Below are positions 33,213-41,072 of a stretch of DNA of 64,000 nt, one piece after another (the first letter of the stretch is position 1; the number at the start of each line of letters is the position of its first letter). The stretch is from the NCBI RefSeq assembly GCF_015024225.1, contig NZ_JACJGM010000017.1, positions 36,666 through 100,665 on the forward strand, in the 5' to 3' direction. The translations under genes were made by a program, and so were the position numbers. The notes beneath the pieces are model-generated. The model ran no database searches. It had not been told where the DNA came from and was given only the letters and a program-made list of their open reading frames with translations. Source of the DNA: Nocardioides lijunqiniae. Its GTDB lineage: Bacteria; Actinomycetota; Actinomycetes; Propionibacteriales; Nocardioidaceae.

Positions 33213-34667
33213 ATGGACCAGATCGCCCACAGCACCGTCCCCGCCGGCTCCACCGACCACTGGCGCGACCGCAAGCGCTACCTCTGGCTGATCGGCCTGG
33301 TGGTGCCGAGCCTGGCGTTCCTCGGCTACGGCCTCTGGCTGGCCACCGGCCTGGGCGTGTGGTTCTGGATCGGGCCGGTGGTGATCCTGGTGGTCGTCCC
33401 GGCGATCGACCTGGTCACCGGCCTCGACCGCTCCAACCCGCCCGACGACGCGATCGAGGCGCTGGAGAAGGACCGCTACTACCGCTGGATCACCTACCTC
33501 TTCCTTCCGGTGCAGTACGCCGGGTTCGTCGGCGCGATGTACCTCATCGCCCGCGGCGACCCGCTCGGCCTCGGCGGCGACCTGGCGGTCGTGGACAAGA
33601 TCGGCCTGGCCATCTCGATCGGCTGCATCGGCGGCATCGGCATCAACACCGCCCACGAGCTGGGCCACAAGCGCGAGGCCAACGAGCGCTGGCTCTCCAA
33701 GATCGCCCTCGCGCAGAGCTTCTACGGCCACTTCTACATCGAGCACAACCGCGGCCACCACGTGCGCGTCGCGACGCCCGAGGACCCGGCCTCGTCCCGG
33801 CTCGGCGAGACGTTCTACGCCTTCTGGCCGCGCACCGTCCTCGGCTCGCTGAGGAGCGCGTGGCGCGTCGAGAAGCGCCGCTACGCGCGGCGCAAGCAGC
33901 ACCCGTGGCGCCTGGGCAACGACGTCCTCAACGCCTGGCTGATGTCGGCGGTGCTCTTCGGCGGGCTGGTCGCCTGGCTCGGCGTCGGCGTCGCCCCCTA
34001 CCTGGTCCTCCAGGCGGTCGTCGGCTTCTCGCTGCTCGAGGTCGTCAACTACATGGAGCACTACGGGATGCTGCGCCAGAAGGTCGGCGTGGGGGAGCGG
34101 CAGCGCTACGAGCGCGTCGACCCCTCGCACTCGTGGAACTCCAACAACATCGCCACCAACGTGCTGCTCTACCACCTGCAGCGCCACAGCGACCACCACG
34201 CCAACCCGACCCGGCGCTACCAGACCCTGCGCGACTTCGAGGAGTCTCCCGTGCTGCCGACCGGGTACGCCGGGATGATCGTGCTCGCGCTCGTCCCGCC
34301 GGTGTGGCGGCGCGTCATGGACCCCCGCGTGGTCGGCCACTTCGGCGGCGACGTCACCCGCGCCAACCTCCAGCCCGGCCAGGAGGCCAGGCTCCTCGCG
34401 CGCTGGCCGCGCCCGGCCGCCGTCGTGGAGGCCGAGCGGCTCGAGGCCGAGCGGGTGGCCGCGCAGGAGGCGGCCGTCCCGGTCGACGAGGTGGTGGCCG
34501 CGCGCTGCCCGGGCTGCGGCCACACCTACGAGGTCGACGCCGGCAACGAGCTCGAGGGCTTCGCCGCCGGCACCGCCTGGTCGGAGATCCCCGACGACTG
34601 GTGCTGCCCCGACTGCGGGGTGCGCGACAAGCTGGACTTCGTGCCGCTGACCTCGGCCGACGCCTGA
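33213..34667 (+). CDS. alkB: Alkane 1-monooxygenase fused to rubredoxin
   Basis: 484-aa membrane non-heme di-iron hydroxylase that oxidises the terminal carbon of alkanes. The AlkB part (about 1-385) has membrane helices and the eight-His boxes HELGHK (about 148), EHNRGHH (about 177) and LQRHSDHH (about 322), with NYMEHYG between. A linker leads to a C-terminal rubredoxin (about 430-480) with CPGCGHTY and CCPDCGVRDKLDF for the Fe(Cys)4 centre, supplying electrons in cis. Such fusions are known in Actinobacteria. A TetR gene follows 17 nt later. Confidence 0.95.
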   Translation: MDQIAHSTVPAGSTDHWRDRKRYLWLIGLVVPSLAFLGYGLWLATGLGVWFWIGPVVILVVVPAIDLVTGLDRSNPPDDAIEALEKDRYYRWITYLFLPVQYAGFVGAMYLIARGDPLGLGGDLAVVDKIGLAISIGCIGGIGINTAHELGHKREANERWLSKIALAQSFYGHFYIEHNRGHHVRVATPEDPASSRLGETFYAFWPRTVLGSLRSAWRVEKRRYARRKQHPWRLGNDVLNAWLMSAVLFGGLVAWLGVGVAPYLVLQAVVGFSLLEVVNYMEHYGMLRQKVGVGERQRYERVDPSHSWNSNNIATNVLLYHLQRHSDHHANPTRRYQTLRDFEESPVLPTGYAGMIVLALVPPVWRRVMDPRVVGHFGGDVTRANLQPGQEARLLARWPRPAAVVEAERLEAERVAAQEAAVPVDEVVAARCPGCGHTYEVDAGNELEGFAAGTAWSEIPDDWCCPDCGVRDKLDFVPLTSADA

Positions 34668-34684
34668 CGTCTACGCTTCTGGGC

Positions 34685-35260
34685 GTGAGCCAGCCGCCCG
34701 TCGAGACCATGCGCGCCCGCGTGGTCGACGCGGCGGTGCGGCTCACGTCCGAGACGGGCTGGGCCCACGTCACGATGGCCCGCCTCGCCGACGAGGTCGG
34801 GGTCAGCCGGCAGACGGTCTACAACGAGATCGGCTCCAAGGCCGGCCTCGCAGAGGCCATGATCCTGCGGGAGCTGGAGCGCTTCCTCGGGGTCGTGACG
34901 GTGGCGTTCGACGAGCACCCCGGCGACCTGGTCGACGCGATCCGGGCCGCGGCCACCAGCGTGCTCGGGCTGGCCCAGGACAACCGGCTGCTGCACGCCG
35001 TGGTCTCGGCCACGCACGGCGCCGACACCGAGCTGCTGCCGCTGCTCACCACGCACGCCACCTCGCTGCTGACCGCGGCCAAGCTGGTGATCGCCGAGCG
35101 CCTCACGCCCTACGACGTGGCGCTGGAGGCCGAGCGCCTCGACGCGGCCATCGACATGGTCGTGCGGGTGGTGCTCAGCCACGTCATGCAGCCCAGCGGC
35201 TCCCCGGCCGACACCGCCGACGACATCGCCTGGATCGCGGGGCGCGTGCTCCGGGCCTGA
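34685..35260 (+). CDS. TetR family regulator next to alkB (AlkX-like)
   Basis: 191-aa TetR repressor with HTH ETGWAHVTMARLADEVGVSRQTVYNEIGSK (about 20-55). The partner of AlkB-rubredoxin genes in related Actinobacteria is a TetR that represses alkB in response to fatty acids; the dyad at 33167-33195 is the likely site. GTG at 34685 follows a -10-like TACGCT (34672-34677) by 7 nt, so it may also have its own leaderless promoter. Confidence 0.87.
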   Translation: MSQPPVETMRARVVDAAVRLTSETGWAHVTMARLADEVGVSRQTVYNEIGSKAGLAEAMILRELERFLGVVTVAFDEHPGDLVDAIRAAATSVLGLAQDNRLLHAVVSATHGADTELLPLLTTHATSLLTAAKLVIAERLTPYDVALEAERLDAAIDMVVRVVLSHVMQPSGSPADTADDIAWIAGRVLRA

Positions 35261-35296
35261 GCCGTCCGAGCCTGAGCCGTCCGAGCCTGGGCCGTC
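35256..35296. repeat. 15-bp tandem repeat
   Basis: CCTGAGCCGTCCGAG occurs twice in a row (35256-35270, 35271-35285) followed by a partial third copy (CCTGGGCCGTC, 35286-35296). It begins at the stop codon of the TetR gene. Probably replication slippage; no function evident. Confidence 0.6.
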
Positions 35297-35308
35297 GCCG
35301 CGACGGCC

Positions 35309-35320
35309 TAGGGTGCACCC
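35309..35320 (+). promoter_or_regulatory. Leaderless promoter of the DHA2 exporter
   Basis: TAGGGT (35309-35314) then 6 nt (GCACCC) and GTG at 35321. No ribosome site. The identical TAGGGT-N6 arrangement occurs at 47895. Confidence 0.5.
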
Positions 35321-36718
35321 GTGAGCGCTTCGGAGACCGCGTCGGTACGCCTCGGCACGACGACCGGGCGGGCCGTGGTCGGCGCGGCCGTGCTCGGCTC
35401 CGGACTGACGCTCCTCGACGGCACGGTCGTCAACGTCGCGCTCAAGACGATCGGTGAGGACCTCGACGCCAACCTGGCCCAGCTGCAGTGGGTCACCAAC
35501 GGCTACCTGCTCTCGCTGGCCAGCCTGATCCTGCTCGGCGGGTCGCTCGGCGACCGGTTCGGGCGTCGGCGGGTCTTCGTCATCGGGACGGTCTGGTTCG
35601 CGGCCGCCTCGCTGATGTGCGGCCTCGCGCCCAACCCCGAGGTGCTGATCGTCGCCCGCATCCTGCAGGGCGTCGGCGGCGCGCTGCTCACCCCGGGCAG
35701 CCTCGCGATGATCCAGGGTGCCTTCGTGCAGGACGACCGACCGGCCGCCATCGGCGCCTGGTCCGGCCTCGGCAGCATCGCCGCGGCGCTCGGACCGTTC
35801 GTGGGCGGGGTCCTGATCGACTACGCGCACTGGCGCTGGATCTTCCTGATCAACCTGCCGCTGGCGGTGGTCACCGTCGTCATCGCGCAGCGCTGGGTCC
35901 CCGAGACCCGCGACCCGCATGCCTCCACGCACTTCGACCTGCCCGGGGCGCTGCTCGCCACGCTCGCGCTGGGCGGCACGACGTACGCGCTGATCGAGTG
36001 GGGCGGCGCCCTCGCGCCGTACGCCGCGGTGGCCTCGGTGCTGGCCGTGGCGGCGTTCCTCACCGTCGAGCGACGCAGCCGCGAGCCGATGCTGCAGCTG
36101 AGGATCTTCGCCGACCGCACCTTCAGCGCCGCCAACGCCATGACGCTGCTCGTCTACGCCGCCCTGGGCGCGGTGCTGTTCTTCCTGACGCTGCAGCTGC
36201 AGACGGTCGCGGGCTACTCCGCGCTGGCGGCGGGGCTGGCCTCGCTGCCGATGACGCTGTGCATGCTGTTCCTCGCGGCCCGGGGCGGCCGGCTCGGCGC
36301 CCGCATCGGCCCGCGGATCCCGATGACCGTCGGCCCGCTCGTGATGGCCGGCGGCACGCTGCTGCTCCTGCTGGTCGGCGACGACGGGTCGTACTGGACC
36401 GACGTCCTGCCCGGCATCACCCTCTTCGGCCTGGGCCTCGCGCTCCTGGTCGCGCCGCTGACCGCGACCGTGCTCGCCGCCGCCCCCGACGAGCACGCCG
36501 GCATCGCCAGCGGCGTCAACAACGCCGTGGCCCGCGCCGGCTCGCTGCTCGCGGTGGCGGCGCTGCCGGTGGCGGTCGGGCTGGGCGGGGAGCAGTACGC
36601 CGACCCGGTCGCCTTCGACGCCGCATACCGCTCCGCGATGGTCGTGTGCGCCGCGCTGCTCGCGGCCGGCGGCGTGCTGTCGTGGCTGACGATCCGCGAC
36701 CGCGTCCTGGTCGAATGA
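35321..36718 (+). CDS. DHA2 family MFS exporter
   Basis: 465-aa drug/proton antiporter with 14 predicted helices. Motifs: LDGTVVNVALKTIGEDL (DHA2 motif D1), GSLGDRFGRRRVF (motif A) and GSIAAALGPFVGGVLIDYAHWRWIFLINLP (motif C). Such pumps expel drugs or cationic compounds. The GTG start follows a -10 box directly. Located after the alkB TetR but separated from it by a 15-bp tandem repeat, so probably independent. Confidence 0.9.
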   Translation: MSASETASVRLGTTTGRAVVGAAVLGSGLTLLDGTVVNVALKTIGEDLDANLAQLQWVTNGYLLSLASLILLGGSLGDRFGRRRVFVIGTVWFAAASLMCGLAPNPEVLIVARILQGVGGALLTPGSLAMIQGAFVQDDRPAAIGAWSGLGSIAAALGPFVGGVLIDYAHWRWIFLINLPLAVVTVVIAQRWVPETRDPHASTHFDLPGALLATLALGGTTYALIEWGGALAPYAAVASVLAVAAFLTVERRSREPMLQLRIFADRTFSAANAMTLLVYAALGAVLFFLTLQLQTVAGYSALAAGLASLPMTLCMLFLAARGGRLGARIGPRIPMTVGPLVMAGGTLLLLLVGDDGSYWTDVLPGITLFGLGLALLVAPLTATVLAAAPDEHAGIASGVNNAVARAGSLLAVAALPVAVGLGGEQYADPVAFDAAYRSAMVVCAALLAAGGVLSWLTIRDRVLVE

Positions 36719-36764
36719 CCGCGGGGCTGTGACGAGCGGCATACGCTCGGGGCGGGAGGGACAC

Positions 36765-37973
36765 ATGCGGGTGAGGCGCGCGCTGGTGGCGACCGGGCTG
36801 GTCGTCGTGCTCTGCGCGCTGCCCGCCTGCAGCTCCGCCGACGAGGAGCCGGAGCCGGGGCGGGGCGCCTCGACGTCGGCCGAGGCCGATCCGAGCCCGA
36901 GCGCCGCCGCAGCCCCCGCCCTCGACCCCGCGATGGCGATGGACCCGCCCGGCCCGCGCACCGGGCCGCTGGTCTCCTCCGACATGGTGCTGATCGACAC
37001 GGAGCCCTTCTCCGAGGAGCAGGTCGCCGAGATCCGCGCGGTCGAGGGCGTGCAGGAGGTCGTGCAGTTCTCCTACTCGCAGGTGCCCGTCGAGAACCGC
37101 CTGCTGAACGTCGCGGCGGTCGACCCGGCGACGTACCGCAACTACACGTTCAACGCCTCCCCGGACACCCAGGCGGCCTGGGACCGGGTGGCCGGCGGCG
37201 AGTTCGCGGTCGACCGCCGGCTGGTGAGGCGGCTGCCCGTGGACGGCGACGGCTTCCTCAAGCTGGGCGTCCAGGACGACGCGCCCGTGGTGCACTTCGG
37301 CGCCACCATCGACCAGGCGCCGCTGGTCGACGTCGTGGTCAACGAGAAGTGGGCCGACCGGCTGGAGATGAAGCCCGGCAACGCCCTGCTCCTCGGGACC
37401 GGCGCCACGTCGCCGTACGCCGTGCGCGCGGCGGTGGAGAAGGCCGCCGGGGTCGCGGCGCAGATGACCGACGTGGTCGCCCGCGAGGGCCTCGACCCCG
37501 GGGCGGTGCAGACGCTGGTGCCGGTGGGCACGGTCTCGGAGGCGGTCGGCACGTTCACCTACACCGTGATCGGCGGCGGCCGGATCGCGCCGGACCCGGC
37601 CTGGGTGGCGGCGCACATCAGCACCGAGCAGGTGCCGATCCTCGGCAAGGTCACCTGCAACAAGGCGCTGATGCCTCAGCTGCGCGGAGCGCTGCTGGAG
37701 ATCCAGGGCGCCGGGCTGGCCGACGAGATCAACCCCGACGAGTACGCCGGCTGCTACTACCCGCGCTTCATCGCCGGGTCGACCACGCTCTCCAACCACT
37801 CCTTCGGCCTCGCGCTGGACCTCAACACCCCCGGCAACCAGCGCGGCACCGTCGGGGAGATGGACCGCGTCGTGGTCTCGATCTTCAAGCGCTGGGGCTT
37901 CGGCTGGGGAGGCGACTGGAACTACACCGACCCCATGCACTTCGAGATGAACCGCATCGTCGAGCCGGAGTGA
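36765..37973 (+). CDS. M15-family D-alanyl-D-alanine carboxypeptidase-like lipoprotein
   Basis: 402-aa exported protein: signal peptide ending in lipobox LPAC (Cys about 24), an Ala/Pro/Ser-rich linker, a large domain of unknown fold (about 60-300) and a C-terminal M15/VanY-type peptidase segment. That segment has SNHSFGLALDLN (zinc His and Asp, about 343-353) and DPMHFE (about 388-393, zinc His and catalytic Glu). Likely a peptidoglycan-trimming enzyme on the cell surface. ATG at 36765 has GGGAGGG upstream. Confidence 0.83.
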   Translation: MRVRRALVATGLVVVLCALPACSSADEEPEPGRGASTSAEADPSPSAAAAPALDPAMAMDPPGPRTGPLVSSDMVLIDTEPFSEEQVAEIRAVEGVQEVVQFSYSQVPVENRLLNVAAVDPATYRNYTFNASPDTQAAWDRVAGGEFAVDRRLVRRLPVDGDGFLKLGVQDDAPVVHFGATIDQAPLVDVVVNEKWADRLEMKPGNALLLGTGATSPYAVRAAVEKAAGVAAQMTDVVAREGLDPGAVQTLVPVGTVSEAVGTFTYTVIGGGRIAPDPAWVAAHISTEQVPILGKVTCNKALMPQLRGALLEIQGAGLADEINPDEYAGCYYPRFIAGSTTLSNHSFGLALDLNTPGNQRGTVGEMDRVVVSIFKRWGFGWGGDWNYTDPMHFEMNRIVEPE

Positions 37974-38056
37974 CGGTCGGGAGCCCCGCGCTTCCCCGCA
38001 CTGCCTAGGGTGTCCCCTTTATCGTCCTGTCCCACGCCGGAGCGAGAGGGGAGCCC

Positions 38057-38668
38057 GTGTCGTCGTTGCTCGACTGGCTCGTCGGGCTGATGCGCACGGT
38101 CGGCGCTCCGGGCGTCGGGTTCGCCACCGCGCTGGAGACGGTCTTCCCGCCGGTGCCCTCGGAGGCGGTGCTCCCGCTGGCCGGCTACACCGCCAGCCAG
38201 GGCCACTACGGCCTGGCCGCCGCGATCGCCTGGGCCACCGCGGGCTCGCTCGTGGGAGCGCTGGTCCTCTACTACGCCGGCGCGCGCCTCGGCGCCGAGC
38301 GGCTCGAGGCCGTCGCCGAGCGGATCCCGCTGGTGCACGGGCGTGACGTCGAGCGGGCGATGGAGTGGTTCGACCGGCACGGGCGCACGGCCGTGCTGCT
38401 GGGCCGGCTGGTGCCCGGCGTCCGCAGCCTGATCTCGATCCCCGCAGGTGTGAACCGGATGCCGCTGCTGCAGTTCGCCGGCTACACCACCGCCGGCAGC
38501 CTGCTCTGGAACGGCCTGCTCATCGGTGCCGGCTACGAGCTCGGCGCGCAGTGGCACGTCGTCGAGGCCCGCGCCGGCGAGATCTCGAACGTCGTCTACG
38601 TGCTCCTCGCCCTCCTCGTCGTGTGGTTCGTCGTCCGTCGCCTCCGGCGACGCCACCGCTCAGTCTGA
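38057..38668 (+). CDS. DedA family membrane protein
   Basis: 203-aa DedA/SNARE-associated protein. It shows ALETVFPPVPSEAVLPLAGY with the conserved Pro-rich re-entrant loop, GALVLYYAGARLGAERL, and the GRLVPGVRSLISIPAGVNRM basic motif that precedes the last helices. DedA proteins flip or transport lipid carriers such as undecaprenyl phosphate. GTG at 38057 follows a GAGAGGGGAG site. Confidence 0.9.
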   Translation: MSSLLDWLVGLMRTVGAPGVGFATALETVFPPVPSEAVLPLAGYTASQGHYGLAAAIAWATAGSLVGALVLYYAGARLGAERLEAVAERIPLVHGRDVERAMEWFDRHGRTAVLLGRLVPGVRSLISIPAGVNRMPLLQFAGYTTAGSLLWNGLLIGAGYELGAQWHVVEARAGEISNVVYVLLALLVVWFVVRRLRRRHRSV

Positions 38669-38691
38669 GCTCGGTGGCCATGTGAGGCGGG

Positions 38692-38765
38692 CATGTAACA
38701 CGTCGTCATGACCTCTTCCACGTCGAAATATCAACGTGGAAGAGGTCACGACGACGTGTTACATG
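38692..38765. repeat. Dispersed 74-bp hairpin element, copy 1
   Basis: 32-bp arms (38692-38723 and 38734-38765; 31 of 32 paired) flank the 10-nt loop CGAAATATCA. The arm begins CATGTAACACGTCGTCATGA. It is much less GC-rich than its surroundings and lies after dedA and before the oxidoreductase gene. A second copy is at 49984-50065. It may terminate dedA transcription. Confidence 0.85.
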
Positions 38766-38840
38766 GTCTTCGCCGGCCGGCAGCATCCCGCGGATCGGTT
38801 CGGGAGGCGCACACCTCGAGCCGTCACGCAGCCCGGTGGG

Positions 38841-38853
38841 TAGCCTCCGACCC
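38841..38853 (+). promoter_or_regulatory. Leaderless promoter of the quinone oxidoreductase gene
   Basis: TAGCCT (38841-38846), 7 nt (CCGACCC), then ATG at 38854; no Shine-Dalgarno sequence. Confidence 0.5.
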
Positions 38854-39819
38854 ATGCGCGCAGCCCAGGTCGTGACCACCACCGGACCCGCCGACGTCGT
38901 GATCCGCGAGGTCCCCGACCCCACGCCCGGCCCCGACGACGTGCTGATCGAGGTGCACCGGGTCGGGACGTCGTTCCCGGACCTGCTGCTGAGCCGCGGC
39001 GAGTACCAGCTCAAGCCCGAGACGCCGTTCACCCTCGGCGTCGACGTGGCCGGCACGGTCGTGAGCGGCCCGGGCTTCGAGCCTGGCCAGCGGGTCGCGG
39101 CGGTCGGCGCCTACGGCGGCGCCGGCGAGCTGGCGGCGGTGCCGGCGATGTTCACCTTCGCGCTGCCGGACTCGCTCAGCCTCGACGAGGGCGCGGCGCT
39201 GCCGATGAACTACCTCACCGCGCAGTTCGCGCTCGCCGAGCGCGGCAGCCTCCGCGCCGGTGAGACCGTGCTCGTCCACGGTGCCGCCGGCGGTGTGGGG
39301 ACGGCGACGATCCAGGTCGCGAAGGGGTACGGCGCGCGGACGATCGCCGTGGTCAGCACCGAGGAGAAGGCCGAGGTCGCCCGGTCCGCCGGCGCCGACG
39401 AGGCCGTGCTGCTGGACGGCTTCAAGGACGCCGTCCTGGGGCTCACCGACGGCAAGGGCGTCGACGTCGTGCTCGACGTGGTCGGCGGCGACGTCTTCAC
39501 CGACTCCCTGCGGGTGCTCGCGACCCAGGGACGGCTGCTGGTCGTGGGGTTCGCCTCGGGCCAGGGCATCCCGCAGGTCAAGGTCAACCGGCTGCTGCTC
39601 AACAACGTGGACGTCCGGGGCGTCGGCTGGGGCGCCTACGCGATGATGCGGCCCGGCTACATGCAGGACCAGTGGGCGGCCCTGCTGCCGATGATGGAGA
39701 GCGGCGTCGTCAAGCCGCCCGTCGGCAAGGTCTACGACTTCGAGGACTTCGGCCTGGCCCTCACCGACCTCGACGAGCGCCGGACGCTGGGCAAGGGCGT
39801 CGTCCGGGTCCGTGACTGA
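38854..39819 (+). CDS. NADPH:quinone oxidoreductase family protein (MDR, zinc-free)
   Basis: 321-aa medium-chain dehydrogenase. GroES-like N-terminal domain (about 1-125) with SFPDLLLSRGEYQ and FTLGVDVAGTV; Rossmann domain with VLVHGAAGGVGTATIQVAKGYGA (NADPH motif AxxGxxG) and VDVVLDVVGGDVF. Zinc-binding cysteines are absent, as in QOR-type members. Catalyses NADPH-dependent reduction of quinones or enones; substrate unknown. Its TGA overlaps the next GTG. Confidence 0.9.
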   Translation: MRAAQVVTTTGPADVVIREVPDPTPGPDDVLIEVHRVGTSFPDLLLSRGEYQLKPETPFTLGVDVAGTVVSGPGFEPGQRVAAVGAYGGAGELAAVPAMFTFALPDSLSLDEGAALPMNYLTAQFALAERGSLRAGETVLVHGAAGGVGTATIQVAKGYGARTIAVVSTEEKAEVARSAGADEAVLLDGFKDAVLGLTDGKGVDVVLDVVGGDVFTDSLRVLATQGRLLVVGFASGQGIPQVKVNRLLLNNVDVRGVGWGAYAMMRPGYMQDQWAALLPMMESGVVKPPVGKVYDFEDFGLALTDLDERRTLGKGVVRVRD

Positions 39820-40630
39820 CCCGAGGGCCGCCGCCCACGCCGCCGCGCACGGCCAGCAGGCGCACGCCGTACGGCTGGAGTGGGGCCCGACCGGTGGCGC
39901 GGCGGTCGCCGCCGGCGCTGACCTCGCCGTGGTGGTCGACGTGCTGTCGTTCACGACGACGCTGACCGTCGCCGTCGAGCGCGGGATGGCCGTGCACCCC
40001 TTCGCGTGGCGCGACGAGCGCGCTGCGCAGCACGCGGCGGCGCTCGACGCGGTGCTGGCGGTCGGCCGCTTGGAGCAGCCGTCGGCTGGGGTGGCCGCCG
40101 TCAGCCTCTCGCCCGCCGCGATGAGCCGCGTCGAGGGCGTGGAGCGCATCGTCCTCCCCTCGCCCAACGGCTCGACCATCAGCGCGGCGCTGGCCGCCTC
40201 GGGTGCCACGGTCGTCGGCGCCAGCCTGCGCAACCGCGCCGCCGTCGCCCGCTGGCTGGCGCCCCGGGTCGCCGACGGGGCGGTGCTCGCCGTCGTACCG
40301 GCGGGGGAGCGGTGGCCCGACGACTCGCTGCGTCCCGCGGTCGAGGACCTGTGGGGCGCGGGTGCGGTGCTGGCCGCGCTGGACGCGCTCGGAGCCACCG
40401 GGCAGGCGGTGACCGGGGTGGGCGCCGAGGCGGCGTTCGCACGCGACGCGTTCCGGGCGGTGCAGGCGACGCTGACGCAGTCCGTCGCCGACTGCGCGAG
40501 CGGTCGCGAGCTGTCGGTGGCGGGCTTCGCCGACGACGTGGCCATGGCAGCCGAGCTCGACGTCAGCGACGTGGTCCCGGTGCTCGGCGCCGACGGCGCC
40601 TTCCGCGACGCCGGCCACCGGCGACCCTGA
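39812..40630 (+). CDS. ComB-like 2-phosphosulfolactate phosphatase family protein
   Basis: 272-aa protein with family motifs VVVDVLSFTTTLTVAVERG (about 40-58), LPSPNGSTIS (Mg-binding Asn/Ser loop), VVGASLRN, and VPAGERWPDDSLRPAVEDLWGAGAV. ComB acts in archaeal coenzyme M synthesis; actinobacterial members are widespread and their substrate is unclear. GTG at 39812 lies inside the end of the oxidoreductase gene (8-nt overlap). Confidence 0.85.
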   Translation: MTDPRAAAHAAAHGQQAHAVRLEWGPTGGAAVAAGADLAVVVDVLSFTTTLTVAVERGMAVHPFAWRDERAAQHAAALDAVLAVGRLEQPSAGVAAVSLSPAAMSRVEGVERIVLPSPNGSTISAALAASGATVVGASLRNRAAVARWLAPRVADGAVLAVVPAGERWPDDSLRPAVEDLWGAGAVLAALDALGATGQAVTGVGAEAAFARDAFRAVQATLTQSVADCASGRELSVAGFADDVAMAAELDVSDVVPVLGADGAFRDAGHRRP

Positions 40631-40633
40631 CGT

Positions 40634-40707
40634 ACGAAACTGGAGCCTCCCGCCCGGAGTTTCGTCGGTCAACGTCCAGTTTCGCCGGTCGACCGGCGAA
40701 ACTGGAC
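40634..40707. terminator. Tandem GAAACT hairpins between convergent genes
   Basis: ACGAAACT/AGTTTCGT (40634-40641, 40658-40665) is followed by a perfect 34-bp palindrome at 40674-40707 (left arm GTCCAGTTTCGCCGGTC). The two carry a direct repeat AGTTTCGYCGGTC. It sits exactly between the stops at 40630 and 40711 and should terminate both genes. Confidence 0.8.
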
Positions 40708-40710
40708 CGC

Positions 40711-41007
40711 TCACCCCAGCGGCGCCAACGTATGGATCGCGAGCTCGCCGGCGAGCACCGGACCGAGCACCTCGAACGCCTTCGCGACGTGGGGGGTGGA
40801 CATGTGGGCGGTCATGTCGTCCTCGCTGCGCCACTCCTCGATCGTGACGAAGGTGCCGGGCGTGGAGGACGACTCGTAGGCGACGTAGGAGACGCAGCCG
40901 TCCTCCTGCGACGACGCCGCCGCGAGCTCGGCGAGGGCGGGTCCGGCGGCGGCGACGCCCTCGGGAGTGATCGGGATGGTCGCGACGACACGCAGGACAT
41001 CAGTCAT
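40711..41007 (-). CDS. Antibiotic biosynthesis monooxygenase (ABM) domain protein
   Basis: 98-aa single-domain ABM-fold protein: RVVATIPITPEGVAAAGPALAEL, EDGCVSYVAYES and FVTIEEWRSEDDMTAHMSTPHV. This resembles YgiN-type quinol monooxygenases, usually dimeric and cofactor-free. Stands alone between two convergent or divergent neighbours. Substrate unknown. Confidence 0.88.
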   Translation of the reverse strand: MTDVLRVVATIPITPEGVAAAGPALAELAAASSQEDGCVSYVAYESSSTPGTFVTIEEWRSEDDMTAHMSTPHVAKAFEVLGPVLAGELAIHTLAPLG

Positions 41008-41060
41008 GGCGCATGTCTAGCAGCCGCCCGGCGCCCTCACCCCCGCTTCCGCGAGACGGT

Positions 41061-41072
41061 TAGTGTCGGGGT
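41061..41072 (+). promoter_or_regulatory. Leaderless promoter of the M13 peptidase gene
   Basis: TAGTGT (41061-41066), 6 nt (CGGGGT), then GTG at 41073. No ribosome site. Confidence 0.5.

Noticed and set aside
24140..34689. Shared 16-mer CGCTTCTGGGCGTGAG at 24140-24155 and 34674-34689
   Set aside because: Only 16 bp match, one copy being in a hairpin and the other across a start codon; chance is likely at this base composition.
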